From the NCBI GenBank assembly GCA_023935145.1, contig CM043700.1, forward strand, positions 33,699,456-33,763,455: a stretch of DNA of 64,000 nt, read 5' to 3'. Below are positions 36,661 through 48,400 of this stretch, piece by piece. The position numbers and the translations under genes were made by a program. Under the pieces are notes generated by a model. The model searched no databases. It saw nothing but the letters and a program-made list of their open reading frames with translations, and had not been told where the DNA came from. The DNA comes from Bretschneidera sinensis (lineage: Eukaryota > Streptophyta > Magnoliopsida > Brassicales > Akaniaceae). Within the stretch, counting starts at the first letter, position 1. Each line of letters starts with the position of its first letter.

Positions 36661-37308
36661 CTAGCCATCTATGATAGTGTACCGAGAAGCTCGGGACATT
36701 AACTTTTTGGCCTCATTTTTTTGCTCGGAGACCTTTCTATCTTTCAGGTAGTGCAGGATTGGGTTCATCAGTGTCACACCCTCTTCTACCGGTAGGACTG
36801 GGGTTTCGTCTATACTAATAATGGAGAGAGTTTCTAGATAAACAGCTCGAGTTGATTCTAGGTGCCGAGATGAGGCCAAGTTAGCCAGGGCATCTGCCTT
36901 GGAGTTTTCAGCCCGTGGAATTTGAGTTATCCAGAACATTTTGAACTTGGCGTTGAATTTTTTCACTTTTTGGAGGTACCAGGCGAGCTTCTCTCTCCGA
37001 GCTTTGAATTCTCCTGTTACTTGACTCACTACTAGCTGGGAGTCGTTGAATACATCCACGACTTCGCCCAATAGGGCTTTGGCCAGCCTTAGGCCAGCTA
37101 GAAGGGCTTCATATTCTGCCTCGTTGTTGGAAGCCTTAAACTTAAACTTTATGGAGTACTTTACTGTGAAGCCATCAGGGCTGCAGAGAATAGGTCCTAC
37201 TCTGTTTTCCACGGTATTGAAGGATCCGTCCATGTGGAGGGTCCATCTTGGAGGTGATTCGTCTGGCTTCTCATTTGGTGTCGACTCTGCTTCTACACTG
37301 GGAGCCAC
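36661..37308 (-). pseudogene. Archaeal-like RNase H domain of Tat-type pol
   Basis: A 215-codon minus-strand frame with WTLHMDGSFNTVENRVGPIL (Asp in DGS), NNEAEYEALLAGLRLAKAL (Glu), VFNDSQLVVSQVTGEF (Asp) and RAENSKADALANLAS (final Asp), the four-residue RNase H pattern. This second RNase H, in addition to the one after the RT, is a hallmark of the Tat lineage. The frame itself is open but its neighbours are interrupted. Confidence 0.85.
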
Positions 37309-37519
37309 TGGGAGAATTGTTTCGACGATGAAGTCGACCAGAGCCTGACCTTTGATAGCCTATCGAGGGCGGTATCGGATGTCGAATTCTCCGAGTTCCA
37401 CTGACCACTTCACCATTCTTTCGGAGACACTTAGGCTATGAAGGACTTGCCTCAAGGGCTGGTCGGTCGAGAGAACGACTGTATGCGCCTGAAAATACGG
37501 TCGGAGTTTTCATGCGGTT

Positions 37520-38753
37520 GTTACGAAGGCGTAAGCCATTTTCTCAATAGGAGAGTACCCCACCTCAGCCTTGTGGAGGATTCTACTGATGTAGTAAAGG
37601 GTTTTTGGATACTTTCCTCTTCGTGAATCAGGATAGAGGCCATAATGCTTTCCCCAGCTGATAGGTATAGGAGCAGCTTTTCACCTAGGAGAGGTTTGGT
37701 TAGGAGTGGGGAAGAGCTCAAATACTTTTTTAGCTCTTCGAACTCTCCCTGATAATCCTCTATCCAGGAGAAGTCATTGGCCTTCTTGATGGCCTTAAAG
37801 AAGGGCATATACTTTTCCGCAGATTTTGACATGAAACGACTAAGGGTGGCGATTCTCCCAGTGAGCCGTTGCACTTCTTTCACAGATCTAGGAGGGGCCA
37901 TGTCTAGAATGGCCTTTATCTTTTTTATATTGGCTTTTATCCCTCTTTGGGAGACCATGAATCCTAAGAACTTCCCCCTAGTTACTCCGAAGGCATACTT
38001 GGCTGGATTCAATCTCATGTCATGTTTGCATAAGACCCCAAAGGCTTCTTCTAAATCGGTTATGTGGTCCCGAGCCTTCATAGTCTTGGCCAGCATGTCA
38101 TCCACATAGACTTTTATGTTTCACCATATTTTCCCTTTAAAAATTTTGTTCACCAGCCTTTGGTAGGTTGCGCCGGCGTGCTTGAGTCTGAAGGGTATGA
38201 CCTTGTAGCAATACAACCTTCAGTCAGTGATGAAGGCGGTCTTCTCTCTATCTGGCCCATACATGAAAATTTGATTGTAACCGGAGTATGAGTCCATAAA
38301 GGAGAGGAGTTCATGCCCCAAAATGGCATCCATCAGCTGATCAATTCGAGGGAGGAAAAACTATCCTTTGGGCAGGCCTTGTTTAGGTAGGGAAAGTCGA
38401 TGCAAATCCATCATTTACTATTAGCTTTTCGAACCATTACTACGTTGGACACCCATTCGGGGTATTTCATCTCTTGGATGAAGCCAGCCTCAAGCAGCTT
38501 GTCTACCTCAATATTGATGGAGACCTGGCGTTCTAGGGTGAAAGACCTTTTCTTTCTGGACAACTAGCTTATACTTTGGGTCCACATTCAGGCGGTGCTC
38601 AATGTTCCTGGGGTCAATCCTAGGCATATTTGACACGGACCAGGCGAACAGGTCTCGATTATTTTGGATGAGGGAAATGAGTTCTTTCTTGTGCTCTTTA
38701 GAGAGGTTTGACCCTATCTGGATAGTTTGGGTGGGGTCTTCCCTGAGGGGCAC
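37520..38753 (-). pseudogene. Gypsy reverse transcriptase (and first RNase H), decayed
   Basis: The N-terminal part lies at 38508-38753 (IQNNRDLFAWSVSNMPRIDP). After interruptions comes the palm with MDDMLAKT (remnant of the YVDD catalytic box, about 38085-38105) and the thumb/connection CKHDMRLNPAKYAFGVTRGK, FLGFMVSQRGIKAN and LTGRIATLSRFMSKSAEK (37780-38060). The RNase H start (LLLYLSAGESIMASILIHEE) follows at about 37620. Multiple stops and frameshifts make it inactive. Confidence 0.88.
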
Positions 38754-38928
38754 CGATGTCAGCTCCTCTGCTAGTCACCCTCTCGGGGTTCTCATCTCAT
38801 CCTTAAGGTCTTCCATCTCAAGAGGCAGGGCTTCTGTCTTCTTTCCTTCCTTGATTACATTCAAATAGCAGGATCGAGAGGCCCTCTAATCACCTTTGAT
38901 GACTCCTACTCCCTCATTGGTAGGGAAC

Positions 38929-39216
38929 TTAACTTTCAGGTGGTACGTGGAGACAACAGCTCTTAGTTTGTTGAGGGTGGGTTGCCCGATGATTATGTTG
39001 CTTTACCACAAAAAATGTGGTTTGCACAGTGGAAGTCAGTGGCACTGTCCCAGTGGTGACAAGGAGGACTATGCTTCCCTCGAAAAAAACTGGAGATCCC
39101 CCAAAACCATAAAGCTGGGCCGGAGCCTGCTCTAAACGCTTGTCCTTCAATTCTATGCGTTGGAAGGCATCATAAAATAATATATCGGCGGAGCTTCCGT
39201 TATCAATCAAAACGCG
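38929..39216 (-). pseudogene. Gypsy aspartic protease region
   Basis: The minus-strand frame contains VLIDNGSSADILFYDAF, where the retroviral-type protease active site is normally DTGSS; here it is DNGSS, a form common in this plant lineage. It is followed by LYGFGGSPVFFEGSIVLLVT. A stop separates it from the gag side at 39216. Confidence 0.75.
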
Positions 39217-41003
39217 TCATACCTCGTGGTTGGCCACTAAGAGAGAGACCACTACTGCGTCGTCATGAGGAGTCTGCACATCCTCCAAGTCATCCTCTGT
39301 GAAGGAGATCGCTAGCTCTGACTTCTTTCGCTTATGAGGTCTGTTGACAGAGGCCAGGGTTCTAGCGTACGCTTTACTGTTTTGCTTCGAGCTCCTCCCG
39401 GCAGCAGGGCCTCTACATATTGTTTTGATGATCCGGGTGGTAGGTGCCACTTTTTGGTGTTTCTGACCGGGTGCTTCCCGCCCCGCTCTGGAGTCTTGCC
39501 GAGGGCCTAGTCATTCTTGCTCATAAGGCTGGGGATACTCGAAGTTTCTTGTTGGCTGGGTGGGCACCTCTCTTTTTCGTGAACTTGTAAATTCCCTCAA
39601 GTGTCCCAGGCTGATAAGGGCCTCAATCTGTTCTTTCAAGGCATGACGATCTTCGATATCATAGCCGTAATTTCTGTGAAAATGACACCATTGTCTTTGA
39701 TCTCCGCCGAGGGATTGCATCCTAAGCGGCCACTAGAGAACTGACTTATCTTGAAGCTGCATGAGGACATGAGTCCTAGATGTATTAAGGGGAGTGAAAT
39801 TGTCGAACCTGGGGTGGGGCTTGTACCTGTTGTCCTGGTTGGGTTTCTTAGCCGCTCCCCTCTTTGAATCGACGTCCTTTCTCTTCTTTTCCGTTTCTCC
39901 TTCCCTTTCCCTCTTGAATGCCTGATCGTCCTCCACTAACATATACTTCTCTGCTCGGGCTAAGACCTCGTTCATATCCTTGGGTGGGTGCCTGGTAAGC
40001 TTGGAGCTAAAGATCTCGGACCTCATCCAATTTTTGAACGCCATCATCTGAACATTTGGGTCGAGGTCGAGGATTTCCCAGGCTGCCGAGTTAAACCTGG
40101 ATATATAGGCTCGAAGCCTCTCTCCTCGGTGTTGAATAATGTTGAACAAATTTTTCGAGGTCTTCTTTGGTCCTTTACTGTTGAGGAAGTGTGAAGCAAA
40201 GGCATAGCTGAGTTATTTGAAGTTGCTGATGCTCCCCGGCCTCAGGCGCGAATACCAAGTGCCTACAGCCTTCTCAAGAGTCAAGGGGAAGGGACGTCAC
40301 ATGATGGGGTCGAAATGTCGATGTAACATCATAGTCGTCTTGTAGTGCTACAAATGGTCTAGGGGATCTCCTGATCCATTATACATTCTGACCTGCTGCA
40401 TTCTGAAGTTGAGGGGGAGCAGGGTCTCGAGGATAACTTCTGTAAATAAGGGATCTTGGATGCTAAGCTCATCCAAGATACTGAGATTCTTGTGTTTTAA
40501 GGCCAAGTCTATTTTTTTTTTCCCATTTTCTTGAACTGTCTGTCTATGTTGAAGTTGTTTTTCGAAGAGGAGCTCTCCTTGGACCGGCTACCACCAAGCA
40601 AGGGCTCGGTAGGGGGCTGGTTGTAGGTAGGATCATCTCTGTCAGATGACTTTGCTTGCTCTGGAGCTTGGTGGGGAGAAAAAGAAGGTTGTTGGCCTCC
40701 GCCTCAAACTTGAGCTGCCAAATTGGCTATCATCCGAGAGAGTTCTTGGAACTGTGCTTGAGTTACATGAGCCTGGGGATTCGCAGTCGTTTCCTCATAA
40801 TCAGGAGAGTTGATTCTGAAGGGATGAGGGCGTTTCTCTTTGACGGGGGGCCTCCTGCTTGACTCGGGGGTTGCATGTTTGGGGATCGCAGGGAACCTGG
40901 GTCCAGATTATTGGCTGCAGGTGCTGCCCCGGATTGGAGCAAAGCATGCTGTGGGGGCCTCCTTGTCGATCCTTCTCGTACTGCTTCTAGGCTGCATCAC
41001 AAT
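39217..41003 (-). pseudogene. Gypsy gag, decayed
   Basis: Gag capsid-type sequence reads from about 41003 leftwards (MQPRSSTRRIDKEAP), with AQFQELSRMIANLAAQV near 40720. The capsid core is RGERLRAYISRFNSAAWEIL (about 40070-40130) and the C-terminal part is QWCHFHRNYGYDIEDRHALK (about 39620-39700), a CxHxxYGH-like zinc motif typical of these elements. Stops at several places fragment it. Confidence 0.8.
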
Positions 41004-41060
41004 AGATGAGTTCTTTTGTACTTCTTTGCTTTTATTACAGCGAGATATTGTGGTTTCCCA

Positions 41061-41072
41061 TAGACGGCGCCA
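41061..41072 (-). promoter_or_regulatory. Primer-binding site (tRNA-Asp-like) of gypsy element
   Basis: On the minus strand TGGCGCCGTCTA starts three bases after the LTR end. TGGCGCCGT matches the 3' end complement of plant tRNA-Asp; the match beyond nine bases is imperfect. Confidence 0.65.
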
Positions 41073-41075
41073 ATC

Positions 41076-41684
41076 TGTTAATGCCAAAAAATTGTTACTG
41101 CTGGCGTGGCATGGGTGCTGACGTCGTCTGGAAGCTGACGTGGCTTCGATGCTGATGTGGCCTGGGCCTTGCACAGGTAACAGGGATGAACTAAAAGCCC
41201 TCGGAAGGATGGGAAGGGGAGATCTCCGAAGGCGCTCCGAAGCTTAAATTAGAACGAAAGCTTAAAAAAGGGAGAAATCGAGGGTTAAATCTAAAAGAGC
41301 TTGGATGTAAGTAGATCAAATCTGAATGAAATATGAAGTCCATACCTTGGCTTATTTATAGCCTTCTGAACGAGTATTGCCCACGTCTCGTCAGTGTGAA
41401 GGCATTGATTGCACGCTCAAGGGATGGCGTGTCATAGGGTGGCAGTAGGGCGGTATGTCGTAGGGTGACTGCAGGGCTGTGTATGTAGGCGGCTGTAGGG
41501 TGGCAAATCGTATGGTGGCTGCAGGGCTGCGTGTGTAGGCGGCATGTTATAGAAGGGGCCTAGGTATAGGTTTATTTGGCCGTTCTTTATTGGGCCAGAG
41601 TGTTATGGGCTACATCTGAGCTGAAATGTCATGAGCCGAAACGTTATAAGTCGGAGTATTTATGGGCTACATCAGGCCTCATCA
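41076..41684 (-). repeat. 5' LTR of gypsy element (609 bp)
   Basis: Begins TGTTAATGCCAAAAAA and ends CAGGCCTCATCA on the plus strand. It aligns with 31024-31566, including the shared TTATTTATAGCCTTCTGAAC. It carries an additional segment (about 41617-41672) that looks like a local duplication of the GGGCTACATC end. Confidence 0.92.
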
Positions 41685-42400
41685 AGTCCAAATCAAATTG
41701 AATTTATTAGTGCAGAATCGAAGCAACTTGCTGAGTGAATGAGAGAGACAGAGAGAGAGAGATATGGAAGTTGAAATTCGATATGTTTTGTGTATAAACA
41801 AAGAATAGCCTTTTTTTTTAAATGTGCCACGTGGAGGAAGCAGTCCAACGGGCAGCATCAATCCCATATGCCAACCACGTGACCGACGTAGAAAAGTTAA
41901 AACAATGTGCCGTTACTCAATTGGAATCAGATGTTTGCAGGAACATAGTAACCCATTTCAAATATTAAAATCTGAACTCGCTGTCACAGCAGTATTGGTC
42001 ATTATAGTGGATTACTATAGTCCAAAAACTACTTGATTTTCTTCACCAGGTCGGAACCTTTGAGGTCGCGCAACCACTGGCGAACAAGTAGGCAACATCC
42101 ATCTGACTCAGTTCGAGCGTAACGAAAAGTGCAAAATAGTTTTCTCCAGATTTAAACAAATCCAAACAAAACAGAAAAAAAAAAAGAAAAAGGAAAGAAG
42201 TTTAAAAAGAAATAACGAAATAAAAAGAAACATTGTGCTTCTCTTACCGCCATTTGCTAGAAAACACCTCAACTCCAAAGTGATTCTCCCCTCGCACAGG
42301 ATCTTTAGTTTCCTTCTCCTCTTCTCAAAAGAGTTGAAACCAATCTGTTTCTATTTTTGTTTTTGACAAAAGCACGAAAAACAACTTTTTCCCTTCAAAA
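41685..42400 (+). other. Upstream region of the vWA-domain gene
   Basis: Holds the right-hand target duplication of the gypsy element, a GA-rich run at about 41737-41762 and the presumed promoter and 5' UTR of the gene starting at 42401. The CT-rich stretch near 42300-42335 is typical of a plant 5' UTR. The gypsy element thus ends about 0.7 kb from the start codon. No TATA box was convincing. Confidence 0.45.
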
Positions 42401-45400
42401 ATGGCCGAGGATTTCGCCAAGGCCGTCGACGACGGGCTTCAGCTCTCCAAGCGGATATACCTCGGGAAGGACAGAGCCGTGGCGCCGCCGAAGCTGCCGG
42501 CTCCAATGGAGAAGTCGTCGGCGTATGCGCACCTGCCAACGGCGCCGATGGTGTACGCGGTTATATCTAACCCGGGGATCGTGGATAACCCGGACATACC
42601 TAGCTACCAGCCGCACGTGCACGGCAGGTGCGACCCGCCAGTGCTGATACCGTTGCAGATGAACGGGATTGAGTTGGACGTTGATTGCTACCTGGATACT
42701 GCTTTCGTTCGGGTCACCGGATCCTGGCGGGTCCATTGCGTTTTAGGTAGCCTCTGCTGTGATTGCCGCATTGTCATCCCCATGGGCGAGCAGGTCTGTT
42801 TGGATATCCATAAAAAAAAAAAAAGCTTTAGCTTGAATTTTGTCCGTTCTCTTTTTAATTTGTAAATATGTTGCTTTGTTGTTGTTCTGATGGTTAATCT
42901 CCAGTTTGACTTTTGAAAAGAGTGTTGGAATTTTCTTATTAATGTTCTCAACCTATATATTATTTGGCTAACAGCCTAACAGGGTTCAATTCTAGGTTTC
43001 GAGGTTGAGGTTCCTAGAAAATCATATTCTACTCAACTGATTGGATTGCAAGACAACAATGGAATACGAAAGGCTGAACGAGCAGAAGATGGAGGCTTTT
43101 TGAAACCCCATATATTTACCTTAACTATACCACAGGTAACTGACCCATTGCATAAATAAAAGTACACCAATTTGATATGTTTATTGTCTAATGTTATGTA
43201 GTTAATTTCACTTTCTGCTGAGATAAATGCCTTTTCTTTTCTTTCCAGATTGATGGAGGTACCAATCTTTCAATTAGACTTTGTTGGTCTCAGAAATTGT
43301 TATATAGCGATGGTCAGTTTTCTGTGAGTGTACCATACCGCTTTCCTGATTATGTAACTCCTGCTATAAACAAAATCTCGAAAAAAGAAAAGATACAGTT
43401 GAATGTGAACTCTGGTACTGGAACTGAAGTTTTGTGCAAGACAAGTAGTCATCCTTTGAAGGTGCACCTTTGATCAAATTTTCTTGGAATTTTTGTTTTA
43501 AACTTTAGTTTTGTTACTTGAAAGGGCTTTTCTTTTTGTTGCTTCCAGGAAATGAGGCGGCATGTGGGGAAGTTGGGTTTCTTATATGAAGCAGAAGTTT
43601 TTAAATGGTCAAATACTGACTTTAATTTTTCATATTCTGTAAGAATCAGATCTGTTTTTACTGTCACCTTATATTTTGTTTAGAACATATGACTGCCTAT
43701 AACAAAATGGTGTCTTGGAATGTGAATATAAGTTAAAGTTGAATCATGCTAGACATGCACAGACATCTTTTAAAAGTGTTTATTTTTTTTTATTTTATAA
43801 TTTTAACATTTCTACAATTTTTAGATCTCTTCGAGTCATATATTTGGTGGTGTGCTTTTGCAATCTCCATTAGTGCATGACATTGATCAAAGAGAAATGT
43901 TCGGTATCTACCTCATACCAGGAAGTGATCAGAGTAGGAAGGTTGGTTTACTTTTTTATTCGATTTGAAAGATTCTCTTTTAATCAGTTTGTTTTTCATT
44001 TTCCTTATCTATCCTCATTTTATTCTGTCTGATAGGTGTTCAGAAAGGAAGTGATATTTGTTGTTGATATAAGTGAAAGTATGCATGGAAAGCCACTTCA
44101 GGATACGAAGAATGCAATATCTGCAGCCCTGTCTAAGCTTAATGCAGAAGATTCGTTTAACATTATAGCTTTTAATGATCAGACATATCTATTTTCGACA
44201 TCAATGGAGTTGGCTACGAATGAAGCAGTTGAAAGGTCCATTCAATGGATTAGCATAAACTTCATTGCAGGGGGCAGTACAAATATATTTCTTCCCCTAG
44301 ACAAGGTATCTCAGCTTTCTAATTTATCTTTTGAATGGCACTCTTCATTTGGAATTTGCCAGTTATATTTTCATATTGCATATGTGTGCAAACTTCTTTT
44401 TGTTCTTTTAATTAATATTTGAAGTCTTTTCCTTTTAACTTATTGTGACTATCCGTATGTAATATGTTTTGTAAATGATGAAGAATACTCATGTCCATGG
44501 GTGAATTGTCATAAGAGATAAATATAGAAGAGACTAAAATTGCTATTAATTTCTTTCTTTAACGAAGCATGAAGCATCTAAATGTAGAGATAGTTACTTA
44601 GTTGATTGGGGTCTGGGGAATGCTATTCTTCTAACTTTGTTCGGATTTCAAACTTGTTTCAAATAATTCCTTATGATCTATGGCATCTACATATATTGTG
44701 AGAGTATCCTAATGTTTCTTATGTTATCTGCATTTTGCATAATTGATGTTAATTTCTGTAATCCTCTAATTCAACTTTGATCTGAAAGTATCAAATTGTT
44801 CATTTCTTCCAGGCAGTAGAAATGCTATCCAATACTCGTGGTTCTATTCCTTTGATCTTCCTTGTTACGGATGGAGCAGTTGAAGATGAGAGACACATTT
44901 GTGATGTAATGAAAAGTCGTCTTACAAATAGAGGATCAATAATTCCACGTATATATACTTTTGGCATAGGTAATGGTTTCTGGCGGTTTGTGCTTCCAGT
45001 CCCTGGGTGTGTGTGTGCTGGCCAGGGAGCTATCTCGCTTGTGGGATGTCTTGTAAATATTTTTTTTAATAAATTCATATCTGCTACATATAATTCTTAT
45101 ATCTTCTAGCTTTGAATGACATTATGACAATTTAATGGATACTAATTTTTCATTTATACACTTGCATCTTTGGCTTGTCTGATATTTTCACTTTATATGC
45201 GACCTTTTAGTTCATTTTTCATGTGGAAATATTTCAGGTTCATTCTGTAATCATTATTTCCTGCAAACACTTGCAATGATTTCCAGGGGGGCAACATGAA
45301 GCTTCATATGATTTAGGTCAGTTTTGCAGTCTATGCTTAAACTTCTCAAATAAATGAATCACTTAATAATGAATAAGATTTCTTTTCTCCTTCTTGGAGC

Positions 45401-48400
45401 TTTGAACACAATAAAATTTCTTTTCTCCTTCTTGGAGCTTTGAACACAGTTGAAGCTATATGAATGCTTGGTTTTTGGGTCATATGAATCATCCTAATTT
45501 CCATTAAACTCATTGGAAATTATTGGGATGCCTGGTAAACTTGTCAACAAAAATTGTTAGGTAGGCTAAAATATCAATAATTCTTAGGTGGGAGTGACTC
45601 CTTGTTGGTTCCAATTACTCCTTGTTAGCATGAAATAATGGTTTCCCAGATATTGAATGTGGGCCCCTTTTTTAGTATAATATATGACCATAGTTATTCG
45701 CGTTTCGATTTGATTCAGGCCCTAAGCAATTCGAATTGGTATGGAAAATCGAAGTTCATCTTGAATCGATGCGAAATCAAGCAATTTGGTGGTGAATCGT
45801 ATGAATCATATCGTATAATTTGCCATATTAAGCAAAGCCTAATTTTTCTTCATTTTTTAAAAATTATAGAATTTTTTTTTACTCAAAATGTCTAGGGTTC
45901 AAACAAAAATAATTTTATTAGTATTCCTTTGTAGCTGTAGAAATTTAGGGTTCTAGGACTTTTTATAAAAAAACAAACAATCATAAAGCATTCATATATT
46001 TGATTTTAATCAATGATAGTTTATTTGGAAGCATGTTCGGTATGAAGATTTTTAAAATTTTGGCCTTTCAAGGTGAGTACTTTTACATTTTAACAATATA
46101 TTTGTATTATAAATATATCTTTATATTCCAACAAACAATATACTTTCTTAAACGTTTATTTATATGATATAGATATATCATATAGAGCACTTTTCCCATT
46201 AAACCATGTAAACATTCATAGATTAGTTTGTAACAAATTATATTTTGATGTTCATACTAATTTATTTGTTTTTGCATATATTATATTTGTCATTTACAAT
46301 CGACTTTTAATTTTTTTACCGAATCTTACAATTCTCAATTCGATTAATTATTCACAAAATTAAGATTTCAATTCACGATCCGAATCTTGGTTTGACAACT
46401 ATGTATACGACCCTCAATTGCCGTGCATGACAATTTTGAGCTCTTTTTAGTTTGATAGTTTTAGTTTTAGTTTTCCAAATTTATTCTATTAGTGATCATA
46501 GTGAAGAATTATCCTCACAATAGAAAGGAAGGATATTTATGAAGTCTGTGCAATCTCATTTGAATGATGTTTAAATTTTCTTTGTCGATGATCAGATACC
46601 ATTGAGCTTCGTATGCGGAAATTATTCACTAGAGCTTTATGCACTGTTCTTGCAAATATAACGATCGACACATTAGACAATCTTGATGAAGTTGAGGTAT
46701 CTTTGTTCTGACTTTGATTTCAAATTTCAGTTTAGCCTCGTTAAGATTTAGTTGCCTGCTTCTTTTTTTTTTTTTTTTTAATTTTATAATTATAAAGAAA
46801 ACTTCTTTTAAGTGTTATTTCTAAGTGCATTGCAACCGTCAAGTCCATTCATGCAACTATCAAATTCTTGCATGGGATGACAGTATATGATATATGTTCC
46901 GGAAAGAGTATGGTTCAATAGTCCTGAGAAATATGTACCTCTTTGCATGCAATTGTTTCATATTGAGCCTGAAGTTGCCCTGTCTTCTCTAACAATCTTG
47001 GTGACATGATAACGCAGAACCAACTTTGCAGTGAATTGTCAGGCGCAGTCAATTTATAATTTACTCTGCTGGCATTTGATTTCGGATCTTATTTTGATTT
47101 TGCTTAACTTAAGGTTTTTCTGCAATTTCTGTAGGTATATCCTTCTCGTATTCCAGACCTTTCATCTGCAAGCCCATTGACTGTATCTGGCAGATATGAG
47201 GGGAAGTTTCCCGACAATCTTAATGCTAAAGGTATCCTAGGAGATTTAAGCAATTTTGTTATAGACTTGAAGATACAAAGTGCAAAGGACATACCTCTAG
47301 ACAGGGTAAGACCAATTTGTGACCAGCCTTTCTTTTTATTCTGAGTTCTGCTCCTTTTTAAAAAAAAAATTATATTATTTCAATATTTGAATGCGTGAAG
47401 AATGTTGGAGTAGAACTTTTTTTCCCTCTTTTTCCTTGGGGTTTTTTTTTTTTGGGGGGGGGGGGGGGGGTTGAATTTCTGCAGTGACGTACAAGAAAGT
47501 TATCTGCACAGGCTGCCAGATTTTTTAAATTTTATCAGAAAAGCTTTACCTGCTTTGGACATCAGATTAACTGAATAATAATTCTATCTGAGCTTCCACA
47601 ATTAGAATCCATTTTTTGGGTTCATCACTTCTAGGTTCTGATTTAGTTTTTTTTATTTTTATTTTTTAACCCCTTAAATAAAAAATTTCTACCCACTCGT
47701 TGGCATGTGTCATTGGTTTGCATTTTATATGCTTAATCTATTCTCTTGGTATTTTGACATTGATAACCATTCTACAGATATCCCTCAATTGCTCTTTTGT
47801 GGTTTTTTGCTCCCATAAGAAGCCTGTGTTAAACATCAGCATTTCTCATGTGAATATCTTCATAGCTTTTTCCCTTGGATGCGATCTTTGTTGTAGTTTT
47901 GCTTAGATGTGTATCTTTTCATAGTTTTGCTTTTCTGTGACAGGTACTTGCAAAGCAGCAAATTGATCTGCTCACTGCTCTGGTGTGGTTTTCAGAAAAT
48001 AATCAGCTGGAGGAAAAGGTCTGTTGGTTTGTGCTCTAAATTCCATTCGTAGAACATATATAACAAAAGATTGGATTACTAAAGGTACGTTTAGTTGTGG
48101 ATAATGCTTTTTTATTTTTCATCTCTATTTTCCTTAACATTTTTTTTCAACAATTTGTGCATTCTTAACATAATTTGGAAAACAACACTTCTTTTTTCAA
48201 CATAATACTGGAAAAGTGAGAAAACAATTTTTTGTTTCCCACTTTTTCAATATTATGTTGAAAAGAGAAGTGTTGTTTTCCAAATTATGTTAAGAATGTG
48301 TAAATTGTTGAGGAAAATATTAAAAGACAATGAATATGGAAAATGAAAAACATTTTTCACAACTAAACGCACCCTAAGAATTCCACGAAGTTGAGTTCCA

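Larger units (their letters stand above)
31024..41684 (-). mobile_element. Ty3/gypsy LTR retrotransposon, Tat-type, complete but decayed
   Basis: Two LTRs (TG...CA ends) flank a minus-strand gag-protease-RT-RNase H-integrase region. The 5-bp flanks AGTCA (31019-31023) and AGTCC (41685-41689) fit a target duplication with one change. A primer-binding site abuts the right (5') LTR and a polypurine tract abuts the left (3') LTR. An archaeal-like RNase H after the RT, the long post-integrase region with an antisense ORF, and a tandem array there together point to the Tat (Retand-like) lineage. Every coding domain has stops or frameshifts, and the LTRs differ by indels, so it is an old, inactive copy. 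Confidence 0.92.
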
